DNA of 64,000 nucleotides from Parachitinimonas caeni (GTDB lineage Bacteria > Pseudomonadota > Gammaproteobacteria > Burkholderiales > Chitinimonadaceae). The stretch covers positions 156,252 through 220,251 of the forward strand of contig NZ_JARRAF010000007.1 in the NCBI RefSeq assembly GCF_030129945.1. Reading direction: 5' to 3'. Numbering within the stretch: the stretch's first letter is position 1; each line of letters starts with the position of its first letter. This document shows positions 51,927-61,214 of the stretch, in pieces. The notes beneath the pieces are model-generated. The model did not search any database. It worked only from the letters and a program-made list of their open reading frames with translations, and was not told where the DNA came from. The position numbers and the translations under genes were made by a program.

Positions 51927-53939
51927 TCAGCTCCGCGCCTTGGCTTGTCGGCGAGCCACATAAACCATACCCGCCAGGGCCATCAGCAACATGGCCCAGG
52001 TGGCCGGCTCAGGCGTGCTGCTGACTTGGTTGGCAATCGCCGGATTGGCAATGGCTTGATTACCGACCCCTTCCGGCAGAGGCTGGGGCTGGTTGACGGT
52101 ATCACTGCTACCGTTGGGGTTCCGCACGCGCTCATCAATCGCAATGAACGAGGTGTAAGCCGTGAGCAGGTTGTAGCCCAGTCCCAGATCCAGGATCTGC
52201 TGGCGATAGGTATCGCCGCCCTCGATGGCCTGTTGGTCACTCAGGGCCGCCACCCGATGCCGAGCCCACAGATAGCGCAACGCCTCGTTGGCGGTGCTGA
52301 CTTGTTCGGCTTTGATGGGCAACTCGGCCTTGAAAGGGCCAGTTGCCGCCCGCCCTTCCAACACCAGACGCCCCTTGGGCTCGCCACGCCATTTTCCGAA
52401 CAGGATCACCGGCCGTTGGGCGAATACATCCGGCAGCGTCAGCGGCTCGACATCGTAGGCCTCAAAGCCGTCGAATCGTGCTTTCAGATGACTGAGAACC
52501 GGAGAATCGATCACCCGCCGAAAACGCTCGGCCTGCTCGGCGGCCGAAGAAGCATCCAGCACGATATACGGCTCCCCCTGTCCGGCGCGGGCGATGCCTT
52601 CCATCAACATCCGGTTCACCGACGTACCAATGCCGAACGAAAACACATTAGCCTTGTTCAGGTTCTGCCGGATCAACTGAAAAACCTCTTTCTCGACCGT
52701 GACAAAGCCATCAGTTACCACCACGAAGGTGCGGGCGCGTTCGCCATCGGCAGGCATCGCCAGGGCATCCCGCAGGGCAGGCACCAGCTCCGTGCCGCCA
52801 CTGCCCATCTGTTCATTCAACAGGGTCAGCGCACGTTCAATCGCCTGTGGCGTGGCCGGCACTGACTTCGGGGCCAACATGGTGTTGCTGCCGGAAAACA
52901 GCATGACATTGAAGCTATCGGCCGGACGCAGATTACCCAGCAGCTTTTGCATCAGTACCTTGGTGGTATCAAGCGGAAAGCCATGCATCGAGCCAGAAAT
53001 ATCGACCACAAACACATATTCACGCGGGACGATCTGGCTATTGGCCACCTGCTTCGGCGGCTCCACCATCGCCAGGAAGAAATTTTCCTTCTTGCCGCGC
53101 GACAGCAGTATGCCGCTCTCGATCTGCTCGCCAGCCAGCCGGTAGTTCAGGATAAAGTCACGGTTGTTCTCGTTCTGCTTGCCAGGCGCCAGCCTGACCA
53201 ATGCCTCTTGAGGCCCCGACTTCTGCACCTCTACTGAATGGCTGGGCGATCGGATCTCCTTCGCCTCAGCGGGCGTTGCCAGTCGGACATTCATAATGAA
53301 ACCCGTTCTGGAAACCTCACCGGCGGGCAGATGCGCCGTCGCCGCCCACTTCTCTGCCCCCCCTGCTGTCGCGGCCTGGCCGTTGTAGCGAGGCCCGACC
53401 ACCGTTGGAAAGACAAATTGATAGACGCCGTCAGTTGGCACCAACAGTTCGGTGTAATGCAGTTCGACGTTGACCTCATCGCCCGGCAAGATGTTGGCAA
53501 CATTCATTTCGAACACATTGGCACGTTGCTGCTCCAGCAAAGCAGCTGTCTTGCCCTGCTGTTTTGCCTGGTTGTAATCGGCCTGCGCTTGTTGTTTCTC
53601 GCGTATCGCCGCCGTCAGCACGCGCTGACCCAGCCGCACCGTCATGCCGTAAACCGCAGCACGGGTCGAACCCGGAAACACATAGCGCGCCTCCAGAGCC
53701 GATTTGCCTTCGTTGCGATATTGCTGGGTGACCGTGACATCGGCGATCACCCCGACAACACGCACATCGACCTTGGTGTTCTTCAAGGGCAGGCGGTCGG
53801 TTGCCGGATCACTACTATTCACCACAAAGTAAGGGCTGTCGCCCTGTTCCCCCAGCACGGGGCCAGGGTTCGCCCAGGCCCACCAGGGCAACAAGATCAC
53901 ACAGCCCACCAGCCAGCGCCAAAACAGATTCAGCGTCAT
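51927..53939 (-). CDS. VIT/vWA-domain PEP-CTERM protein
   Basis: A 670-residue secreted protein from the ATG at 53939 (GGGGAAG upstream). After a signal peptide (WWAWA) comes a VIT domain (~35-170: VTVTQQYRNEGKSALEARYVFP, IREKQQAQADYNQAKQQGKTAALLEQQRANVFEM), then a vWA domain (~305-470) with the MIDAS DISGSM. The C-terminus carries the PEP-CTERM signal PEPATWAMLLMALAGMVYVARRQAK. The inter-alpha-trypsin-inhibitor-like architecture suggests metal-dependent adhesion or protein binding at the surface. Four nt separate its stop from the exosortase start, so they form one operon. Confidence 0.92.
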   Translation of the reverse strand: MTLNLFWRWLVGCVILLPWWAWANPGPVLGEQGDSPYFVVNSSDPATDRLPLKNTKVDVRVVGVIADVTVTQQYRNEGKSALEARYVFPGSTRAAVYGMTVRLGQRVLTAAIREKQQAQADYNQAKQQGKTAALLEQQRANVFEMNVANILPGDEVNVELHYTELLVPTDGVYQFVFPTVVGPRYNGQAATAGGAEKWAATAHLPAGEVSRTGFIMNVRLATPAEAKEIRSPSHSVEVQKSGPQEALVRLAPGKQNENNRDFILNYRLAGEQIESGILLSRGKKENFFLAMVEPPKQVANSQIVPREYVFVVDISGSMHGFPLDTTKVLMQKLLGNLRPADSFNVMLFSGSNTMLAPKSVPATPQAIERALTLLNEQMGSGGTELVPALRDALAMPADGERARTFVVVTDGFVTVEKEVFQLIRQNLNKANVFSFGIGTSVNRMLMEGIARAGQGEPYIVLDASSAAEQAERFRRVIDSPVLSHLKARFDGFEAYDVEPLTLPDVFAQRPVILFGKWRGEPKGRLVLEGRAATGPFKAELPIKAEQVSTANEALRYLWARHRVAALSDQQAIEGGDTYRQQILDLGLGYNLLTAYTSFIAIDERVRNPNGSSDTVNQPQPLPEGVGNQAIANPAIANQVSSTPEPATWAMLLMALAGMVYVARRQAKARS

Positions 53940-54173
53940 ATTGCTTCCCCAATCCGTAAAAGATTTGCACAGGGTCAGCATCCACTAGCCAAACGAGAAC
54001 CGTTTGAGATTTGCGAGAGAAGTATGAAGATCAGGTGAAGTCGCTACACCACCGGGCTACAGCGTCTGAACACTCGCCCGAAAAGGGACTGAAACGACAA
54101 GATTTAACGCATCAATTAGCAGGCTTATCTAGAATGAATCCATGCACCATCAGCATCCATTCAGGGGGGTGAC

Positions 54174-54641
54174 ATGATTCGTACCGTTCCCGATCGTCTA
54201 GAGAACGCCAAGTGGCTGGCGGTGGAGGGGCACTATGCCGAAGCGATCGCGGACATCGACGCCGTATTGGGTGAAACCGACTCGCCCAGCCTGGATGCCC
54301 TGCGACTCAAGGGCAATACCCTCGAACTACAGGCCAACGACCCGGCCACTTCGGCAGACACCCGCGCCCGCAATGCCTGCCGCCAAGCAGCGCTGGCCTG
54401 TTATCAGCAGATTCTGCAAATCAACCCGAATTATCTTTACGCTCTGCTGGATCTCGCCGATTACTATCAGGCCGAAAACGACCACGCCAGCGCCATGCAG
54501 TATTACAACCGCGCCCTTGCGCTACTCGAACAGGACAAATCCTTTATCGACCCTCAGGTAGAGGTGGATGAAATCCGTCAAAGTCTGGCGACATCAGCCG
54601 AAGCCGCCGCCCGCCAGGGCGTAAGGCCCAGCGACAATTAG
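54174..54641 (+). CDS. TPR-repeat protein
   Basis: A 155-residue soluble protein with two or three tetratricopeptide repeats: WLAVEGHYAEAIADIDAVLGE, RQAALACYQQILQINPNYLYALLDLADYY and DHASAMQYYNRALALLEQ. No signal peptide is seen. The ribosome site is GGGGGG. It is divergent from the VIT/vWA gene. It is probably a protein-interaction adaptor; the partner is unknown. Confidence 0.8.
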   Translation: MIRTVPDRLENAKWLAVEGHYAEAIADIDAVLGETDSPSLDALRLKGNTLELQANDPATSADTRARNACRQAALACYQQILQINPNYLYALLDLADYYQAENDHASAMQYYNRALALLEQDKSFIDPQVEVDEIRQSLATSAEAAARQGVRPSDN

Positions 54642-54871
54642 GGTCGCAAACGCAATACCCAGTTTTTAATAGCCGCCGTATCACGAATATTGCCGCCATA
54701 GGGTATTCGGGGTCGCAAGCTTTCGTTGCTTTTCCTGTAGGGATTGGGCTTATAAGCCATTGGATAAATCAAACTACCATGACCACTGGGCAATTCAACA
54801 ATGGCATTTTCCGAATAATGCGTATCGGCGTCTGTTTCAGTCCCAATATGAATTGCCCCCAAACTCACCAC
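54638..54871 (-). CDS. Hypothetical short protein, possibly a fragment
   Basis: A 77-codon frame with a GTG start; the open frame extends a further ~20 codons upstream to a stop, with only weak starts. Its stop overlaps the last bases of the convergent TPR gene. The sequence (THYSENAIVELPSGHGSLIYPMAYKPNPYRKS) is not low-complexity and looks protein-like, but I recognise no family. It could be the C-terminal tip of a lost larger gene, as the DNA upstream is AT-rich and featureless. Confidence 0.3.
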   Translation of the reverse strand: MVSLGAIHIGTETDADTHYSENAIVELPSGHGSLIYPMAYKPNPYRKSNESLRPRIPYGGNIRDTAAIKNWVLRLRP

Positions 54872-55070
54872 CTCGGCGATCAGATTCAGGTAGAAACTCG
54901 TACAGTGCGAGTCCTTTAAAATAAAAGCTGGCGCCCGTTATTTTCGAATCCCTGAGAAATATCTCAGCAATAGAAATCTCTTTTTTTTATTTTTAATATG
55001 CGATAACCATCTACCAACCACTGGCCGATGAATCTCAGATCATTTAAATACAACATATCGATTTGCATCT
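54872..55070. other. AT-rich intergenic DNA before the TonB receptor terminator
   Basis: AT-rich with T- and A-tracts. No gene, repeat or site that I can support. Confidence 0.5.
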
Positions 55071-55071
55071 T

Positions 55072-55105
55072 AAAAAAACAAACCCTCCACCAGGGAGGGT
55101 TTGTT
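55072..55105 (-). terminator. Terminator of TonB receptor gene 1
   Basis: On the minus strand a 12-bp stem AACAAACCCTCC / GGAGGGTTTGTT with a 5-nt loop is followed by TTTTT. Confidence 0.88.
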
Positions 55106-55170
55106 GATTACGCGATGAGCACCCCGTTTATACAAGGTGTCTGCATCTTCCAGCTTCCGCTGGCTACAAA

Positions 55171-57915
55171 TTAGAACTTGTAGCTGGCAGTTGCGTAGAA
55201 GGTACGCAGCATCATGTCGGCGTAGCGAGCATCGAAGCCAATCTGGTGGCCCGAGCTGTTACGCAGTGACAGAGGAGGTTCGCGGTTAAACAGGTTCTTG
55301 ATACCGGCACGAACTTCCATCGACTTGTTGACTGCGTACTTGCCTTGCCAGTCGATCGTGCTGTAAGTCGGCACTTCCAGACGGATGTTCTCGTTCTTGC
55401 CAGTGCCAAGGTTACGCACAGTGGCTTCAGCATCGGTGTAACCCGAGCGGAAGTTCACGGTCAGCGAGTTGGTCAGCGCGCCAGTCTGCAGCGTGCTGGT
55501 GAACTTGGCGATAGTCCGGAAAGTAACGTTGTTGTTGGTGCCGAAGAAGCCCAGGCTGTCTGTCCATTCGGTGGTACCTGGCTTGGTGTAGTCAGCCTTG
55601 ATCATGTAGGTACCGTTGAAACTGTTGGTCAGCGTGCCGAAGTCAAACTTCATGCGGCTGCTCATATCCCAGTCGATACCACGATTGTGTACTTTACCGA
55701 TGTTGACCGATGCGAGCTTGTACGCCCAGTAGACGTTGCCGGTTGCCTTTTCTTTCCAAGGCATGAACAGCTCTTTGTAACGCTCCGGATCAGCAAACGC
55801 GAGTTGCTCGTCCACCTGCGAAACGGCGTCCTTGATCTCGACATCCCACAGATCCAGACCACCCGAGAACAGCGGCGAAGGCTCGAAACGGAAGCCCAGT
55901 GTGTATTGCGTGGACTTTTCAGGCTTCAGCTTGTCGTTACCCACTGACAGGCGCTGGTATTGAGCTTTGCCAGTCTTGCACAACTCTGCCGATCCATTCG
56001 GGAACGGGCATGAGTAGTTCGATGCCGTCACACCACTTTCGTTCAGCGGGCGAGCGATTTCCAGCATGGAAGCAGTCTTGAAGCCGGTGCCGTACGAACC
56101 ACGCAGCAACAGGGCTGGCATAGGCTGATAACGTGCCGAAATCTTGTAGGTGCTGGCGCTCTCACGACCACCCAAAGTCTCTTCTTTGGAGCTGTTATCT
56201 GCTTGAACCACACGGCTCTTCACACCAGAGATGCTGTCAAAGCGCGTACCAATCGTCACTTCCAGATCCTTGACGACAGGCAGCAACAACTCGCCGAACA
56301 CACCGTAGTTCGAGCGCTTCATGTCGTACTGATTTGGCGCGGCGAAGTTATAGATCATGTCGTTCTTGGCAGCATCGGAAGGATCCTGCTGGAACTGGAC
56401 TTCACGGTAATCGGCACCCAGACCGAGGTTGGCCATGCCGCCAGGCAACTTGAACAACTCGCCGGAAGCACGGGCATCCACACCCTTGGCGGTGGTCGAA
56501 GAGGTACGAACCGAACCGTTGTAGATGCTCTTGGCGATCTTGGCACGGGTCGCTTCACTTTGCTGGCCGATCGGCGCAAACGGATCGAATTCGCCCTTGG
56601 CCAGCATGTCGCGGAACTCTGCGTCGAGCATATAGCCACCGACATAGCGCTCGTCGAGCTTGTTCTTCGACCAGGTCAAAGCACTGTTGAAGTTCCAGCC
56701 CGCCAGATCGGCTTCGCCACCGAAGACGAAGTGAGACGAATCGGTGATGGTCTGGCTGGCGCGGCCGCCCCACTCATAGGTACGGTAGCTACCAGCAACG
56801 CGGGTAACACCCTTGGCTTGCTCGGCTGTCAGGTACGGCAGAATGTACTTCTTGTACATTTCCGAGTTGGTGGCGATATTGAACGGCGCGTTATTAGGGG
56901 CGATACGCGCAGTCAGATCAAAGCGGGTCAGCGCCAGATCGGAGAACAGCTTGAATTGGTCGTTCAGCTTGTAGCTGGCGGTAGTAAAGAAGCTGTCGCG
57001 CTTGTTCTCGGGCAGGATCTCAACGGTTGCGCCGAAGTCGAAGTTACAGTTCTTCGAATCGGTAATGCTCTCGTAGGTCAGCTGCGGGCACTTGCCATTG
57101 TTGGCCGCCTTGTAGGGGTTGAAGCTGATGCCCTGGGTCTTGCCGGCAGCATCCTTGTAAGTCACAGTGGCGTTGGCCGGGATCGACGCGGCGGAGGTAC
57201 GGTCGTAAACGTAGTTGTTGCCGTTGAAGTAGAACGGAACGTACGCGGTCTTGGCGAACTCGCGGTCGGTCGCCTTCATCTGCTTCTGTTCTTCGTGGCG
57301 ATACGACACCACCATATTGAAGCGGTCTTCCATCAGGTTCAGACCGTAGCTGGCGTTGAGGTTCCAGCTCTCGCCACCACCTTCTTGTGGGGCATCGAAG
57401 CCGACTTCAACGTTTCCGCCGTCCTGCTTCTTCTTCAGGATGAAGTTGACCACGCCAGCGATGGCGTCAGAACCGTACAGCGCCGAAGCACCATCGGTCA
57501 GCACTTCGACACGCTCAACGGCGCTCAGCGGAATCGAGTTCAGGTTAACCGAGCTACCGGATTCGAACGGCGCAACGCGACGGCCATTCAGCAATACCAG
57601 TGTGTAGTCTTCGCCGATGTCGTGGATCGAAGCACTAACGCGGCCACCAGAGTTACTCCCGGCAGCAATTGCCGAGATGGTGAATCCCTGCATGGCAGGC
57701 AGTTTCTGGATCAGCTCAGCAACTGTAGTTGCACCGGTACGCTGAATGTCTTCGCGCTTGAGTTGCTGAACGGGGATCGCACCTTCCTTGGCGATACGTT
57801 TGATACTGGTACCGGTTACTTCGATCTTATCGACCGACTCGGCACCCATAGCCACCTGGCCGATGCCTACGGCACCGATCAGCATGACTGCCTGGCTAAT
57901 TCTCTTCAGCTTCAT
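55171..57915 (-). CDS. TonB-dependent outer-membrane receptor (paralogue 1)
   Basis: A 914-residue protein from the ATG at 57915. The signal peptide ends near VAMGAES. A TonB-box-like segment KIEVTGTSIKRI is followed by the plug domain (~45-165, with VTGTS, PAMQGFTIS, NLNSIPLSAVERVEVLTDGASALYGSDAIAGVVNFILK) and a 22-strand barrel ending ATASYKF. It imports a bulky ligand using TonB energy. The ligand is unknown. The plug resembles receptors of carbohydrate- or peptide-utilising bacteria. It is about four-fifths identical by eye to the gene at 58470, implying duplication. Confidence 0.93.
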   Translation of the reverse strand: MKLKRISQAVMLIGAVGIGQVAMGAESVDKIEVTGTSIKRIAKEGAIPVQQLKREDIQRTGATTVAELIQKLPAMQGFTISAIAAGSNSGGRVSASIHDIGEDYTLVLLNGRRVAPFESGSSVNLNSIPLSAVERVEVLTDGASALYGSDAIAGVVNFILKKKQDGGNVEVGFDAPQEGGGESWNLNASYGLNLMEDRFNMVVSYRHEEQKQMKATDREFAKTAYVPFYFNGNNYVYDRTSAASIPANATVTYKDAAGKTQGISFNPYKAANNGKCPQLTYESITDSKNCNFDFGATVEILPENKRDSFFTTASYKLNDQFKLFSDLALTRFDLTARIAPNNAPFNIATNSEMYKKYILPYLTAEQAKGVTRVAGSYRTYEWGGRASQTITDSSHFVFGGEADLAGWNFNSALTWSKNKLDERYVGGYMLDAEFRDMLAKGEFDPFAPIGQQSEATRAKIAKSIYNGSVRTSSTTAKGVDARASGELFKLPGGMANLGLGADYREVQFQQDPSDAAKNDMIYNFAAPNQYDMKRSNYGVFGELLLPVVKDLEVTIGTRFDSISGVKSRVVQADNSSKEETLGGRESASTYKISARYQPMPALLLRGSYGTGFKTASMLEIARPLNESGVTASNYSCPFPNGSAELCKTGKAQYQRLSVGNDKLKPEKSTQYTLGFRFEPSPLFSGGLDLWDVEIKDAVSQVDEQLAFADPERYKELFMPWKEKATGNVYWAYKLASVNIGKVHNRGIDWDMSSRMKFDFGTLTNSFNGTYMIKADYTKPGTTEWTDSLGFFGTNNNVTFRTIAKFTSTLQTGALTNSLTVNFRSGYTDAEATVRNLGTGKNENIRLEVPTYSTIDWQGKYAVNKSMEVRAGIKNLFNREPPLSLRNSSGHQIGFDARYADMMLRTFYATASYKF

Positions 57916-58132
57916 TACGTTTTCCCTCGATAACATCTGGGTTTGTAGAAATCATGGATAGCCGAGCAGCAATGCAGACCCGAAACCTCATCCAGTATTC
58001 CCGTCTTCAGATAGGTCGCCCTGCTTGTCTGGGCGGCCCTTCTCTTCGATATGTAAAAACTGCTTAAAAGCATTGTTTCCCGCCGTCCCTGGCGACGAGA
58101 ACTGCGGAAGTAGACTTGTTCTTGTAGTTGTC

Positions 58133-58148
58133 CGTCAATCCCCCTACG
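58133..58148 (-). promoter_or_regulatory. 16-bp motif shared by both TonB receptor genes, candidate -35 region (site 1)
   Basis: On the minus strand CGTAGGGGGATTGACG, containing TTGACG. The same 16-mer with one change occurs upstream of the second receptor at 61397-61412. It lies about 220 nt before the start codon, so the transcript would have a long leader. The -10 is not clear (GTCTACTT follows at 17 nt). Confidence 0.5.
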
Positions 58149-58173
58149 TCATTGTCAATCAGGGATAGCGCTT

Positions 58174-58191
58174 GCTGACCGTTCGGTCAGC
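58174..58191. promoter_or_regulatory. TetR-type operator palindrome
   Basis: Perfect 18-bp palindrome GCTGACCG-TT-CGGTCAGC about 26 bp upstream of the shared motif. Its TGACCGNNCGGTCA core is typical of TetR-family operators. No TetR gene is in the window. Confidence 0.6.
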
Positions 58192-58411
58192 TACATTAGG
58201 GAACGCTGATGCTAGCCCTGACAAGTGTTACAGGCGTGTAAATCTTGCAACTTCTCCTGAATTGACAGCAATAATTGGCTTGACCTTGTGTTGCATCTTC
58301 GCCACTGCACAATTCAAACGGAATATCGCGAACAACCTCATCTAATTAAGAAGAGGCCTCTCTTTGGGCAGAGGGGGTCAGCGTCGGCTGTTGGATTCTG
58401 TCTACATTCAT

Positions 58412-58438
58412 CAAAAAAACGCCCCACCGAAGTGGGGC
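58412..58438 (-). terminator. Terminator of TonB receptor gene 2
   Basis: On the minus strand stem GCCCCAC-ttcg-GTGGGGC followed by GTTTTTTTGA. Confidence 0.9.
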
Positions 58439-58469
58439 GCTTTTGCTACGGCAACAAAGTAACCCGCAA

Positions 58470-61214
58470 TTAGAACTTGTAGCTGGCCGTTGCGTAGAAG
58501 GTACGCAACATCATGTCGGCGTAGCGTGGGTCAAAGCCAACCTGGTGGCCGGAGCTCTCACGCAGGGACAGCGGAGGTTCGCGGTTGAACAGGTTCTTGA
58601 TGCCAGCGCGCACTTCCAGCGACTTGTTGACGGCGTACTTACCCTGCCAGTCGATCGTGCTGTAGGTCGGCACTTCCAGACGGACAAACTCGGTCTTGCC
58701 GGTGTCAAGATTGAGTACCTTGGTGCTCGCATCGGTGTAACCCGAACGGAAGTTGACGGTGAACGAGTTGGTGAACGCACCGGTCTGCAGCGTGGTCGAG
58801 AACTTGGCCACGGTGCGGAAGGTGACTTGATCGTCAATCCCGAAGAAGCCCAGGCTGTCGGTCCACTCTTCCGTGCCGGCCTTGGTGTAATCGGCCTTGA
58901 TCATGTAAGTACCGTTGAAGCTGTTGGTCAGCGTGCCGAAATCCAGCTTGATGCGGCTGCTTACGTCCCAGTCGATACCACGGTTGTGCTGCTTGCCGAT
59001 ATTGACCTTGGCATCCTTGAACGCCCAGTAAACCCTACCAGTTGCCTGCTCTTTCCAGGTGGTGAACAGCTCGCGATAGCGCTGTGGATCGCTGAAAGCC
59101 AAGTCTTCCGACACCGAGGACACGGCATCGCGGATTTCAACATCCCACAGATCCAGACCACCCGAGAACAGCGGCGAAGGCTCGAAGCGGAAGCCCAGTG
59201 TGTATTGCGTGGATTTCTCTGGCTTGAGCTTGTCGTTACCTACAGACAGCTGCTGATAGGTGTTCAGGCCTGGCTTGCAGTAGCCGTTCGGATCGTTGCC
59301 GGCAAACGGGCAGGAACGCGGTGTAGCGGTAACGCCGTACTCTGTCAGCGGACGAGCGATATCGAGCATGGTGGCGGTCTTGAAACCGGTGCCATACGAG
59401 CTGCGCAGCAGCAAGCTCGGCATAGGCTGGTAGCGCATCGACACCTTGTAGGTACCCGAGCTTTGACGTTCGCCGACGGTTTCTTCCTTCATGGCACCCG
59501 CCTGCTCGAAGCGGCTCTTGACGCCAGAAATGCTGTCGTAACGCGCCCCGACGGTCACTTCGAGGTTCTTCACCAGCGGCAGCAGCAATTCGCCGAACAT
59601 GCCGTAGTTACTGCGCTTGAGGTCATAGGCATCCGGCGCAGTCACGTTGTAGATCATTTCCTTCTTGGCAACATCCGAAGGTGTCTGCTCGAAGGCCAGC
59701 TCGCGGTAGTCGGCACCGATACCGAGATTGGCGGCACCGCCAGGCAGCTGGAACAGTTCACCCGACGCCCGGCCGTCGATGCCCTTGAGCGTGGTGGACG
59801 CTGTGCGCAAAGAACCGTTGTAGATGCTCTTGGCGATCTTGGCGCGGGTGGCTTCGCTTTGCTGGCCGATCGGCGCAAATGGATCGAATTCACGCTTATC
59901 CATCATTTCGCGGAATTCTTTGTCGAGCATATAGCCGCCAACGTAACGCTCGTCGAGCTTGTTCTTCGACCAGGTAATGGCGCTGTTCAGGTTCCAGCCC
60001 GCGATATCTGCTTCGCCACCAAAGACAAAGTGTGCGGAGTCGGTAATGGTCTGGCTGGCACGGCCACCCCAGTCAAAGGTCCGGTAGCCACCGGAAATAT
60101 CGGTCACGCCCTTGGCTTGCTCGGCCGTCAGGTAGGGCAGGATGTATTTCTTGTACTGATCCGAACCAACGTCCACGCTGAACGGCACGGCGTTCGGCGC
60201 AATCTTGGCAGTCAGGTCAAGACGAGTCAGCGCCAGATCAGAGAACAGTTTGAACTGATCGTTGATCTTGTAGTTGGCCGTCGCGTACATATTGTCACGC
60301 TTGTTTTCTGGCAGGATTTCAACGGTCGAGGCGTAGTCGAAAATGCACTTGTCCGGCTCGTTGTAGCTCTCGTAAGTCAGCTGAGGGCATGCGCCATTGT
60401 TTGCCCGCTTGTAGGGGTTGAAGCTGACCGATTGCAGGTTGCCCTTGGCGTCCTTGTATTCCACATCGACGTTGGCAGGAATCGAATTGGGCGAGCTCTT
60501 GTCGTAGCGATAGTTGTGGCCGTTGAAGTAGAACGGGAAACGTGCCGACTTGGCAAACTCGCGGTCGGTCGCCTTCATCAGCTTCTGCTCTTCGTGGCGG
60601 TACGACACCAGCACGTTCAGGCGATCGTCCATCAGGTTGAGGCCATAGCTGGCGTTGACGTTCCAGCTCTCGCCGCCACCTTCCTGAGGGACGTCGATGC
60701 TGACTTCAGCGTTGCCACCGGTTTCTCGCTTCTTCAGGATGAAGTTGACTACCCCGGCAATCGCATCAGAGCCATACAGCGCCGAAGCACCATCTGTCAG
60801 CACTTCAACACGCTCTACGGCGCTCAGCGGGATCGAGTTGAGGTTGACCGATGCACCAGACTCAAACGGCGCCACCCGGCGACCATTGAGCAATACCAGT
60901 GTGTAGTCTTCGCCAATCGCATGGATCGACGCACTGGAGCGGCCACCCGAATTGGTGCCAGCTGCCAGCGGCGCAATCGTGAAGCCCTGCATGGCAGGCA
61001 GCTTCTGGATCAGTTCGGCAACTGTTGTGGCACCCGTGCGCTGAATATCTTCGCGCTTGAGTTGCTGTACCGGGATGGCACCTTCCTTGGCGATACGTTT
61101 GATACTGGTACCGGTCACTTCGATCTTCTCGATCGACTCCGCCGCCATAGCCATTTGGCCGATGCTCACCGCACCGATCAACATGACAGCCTGGCTGATA
61201 CGCTTCAGCTTCAT
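58470..61214 (-). CDS. TonB-dependent outer-membrane receptor (paralogue 2)
   Basis: A 914-residue protein with TAAGGAAAACAA before the ATG. The signal peptide is MKLKRISQAVMLIGAVSIGQMAMAAES, followed by TonB-box-like KIEVTGTSIKRIAKEG, the plug and a barrel ending ATASYKF. It has the same length as the 57915 gene, and the differences concentrate in predicted extracellular loops such as the region around residues 245-300. This points to diverged ligand specificity. Long open frames on the opposite strand (up to 979 codons) are mirror artefacts. Confidence 0.93.
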   Translation of the reverse strand: MKLKRISQAVMLIGAVSIGQMAMAAESIEKIEVTGTSIKRIAKEGAIPVQQLKREDIQRTGATTVAELIQKLPAMQGFTIAPLAAGTNSGGRSSASIHAIGEDYTLVLLNGRRVAPFESGASVNLNSIPLSAVERVEVLTDGASALYGSDAIAGVVNFILKKRETGGNAEVSIDVPQEGGGESWNVNASYGLNLMDDRLNVLVSYRHEEQKLMKATDREFAKSARFPFYFNGHNYRYDKSSPNSIPANVDVEYKDAKGNLQSVSFNPYKRANNGACPQLTYESYNEPDKCIFDYASTVEILPENKRDNMYATANYKINDQFKLFSDLALTRLDLTAKIAPNAVPFSVDVGSDQYKKYILPYLTAEQAKGVTDISGGYRTFDWGGRASQTITDSAHFVFGGEADIAGWNLNSAITWSKNKLDERYVGGYMLDKEFREMMDKREFDPFAPIGQQSEATRAKIAKSIYNGSLRTASTTLKGIDGRASGELFQLPGGAANLGIGADYRELAFEQTPSDVAKKEMIYNVTAPDAYDLKRSNYGMFGELLLPLVKNLEVTVGARYDSISGVKSRFEQAGAMKEETVGERQSSGTYKVSMRYQPMPSLLLRSSYGTGFKTATMLDIARPLTEYGVTATPRSCPFAGNDPNGYCKPGLNTYQQLSVGNDKLKPEKSTQYTLGFRFEPSPLFSGGLDLWDVEIRDAVSSVSEDLAFSDPQRYRELFTTWKEQATGRVYWAFKDAKVNIGKQHNRGIDWDVSSRIKLDFGTLTNSFNGTYMIKADYTKAGTEEWTDSLGFFGIDDQVTFRTVAKFSTTLQTGAFTNSFTVNFRSGYTDASTKVLNLDTGKTEFVRLEVPTYSTIDWQGKYAVNKSLEVRAGIKNLFNREPPLSLRESSGHQVGFDPRYADMMLRTFYATASYKF

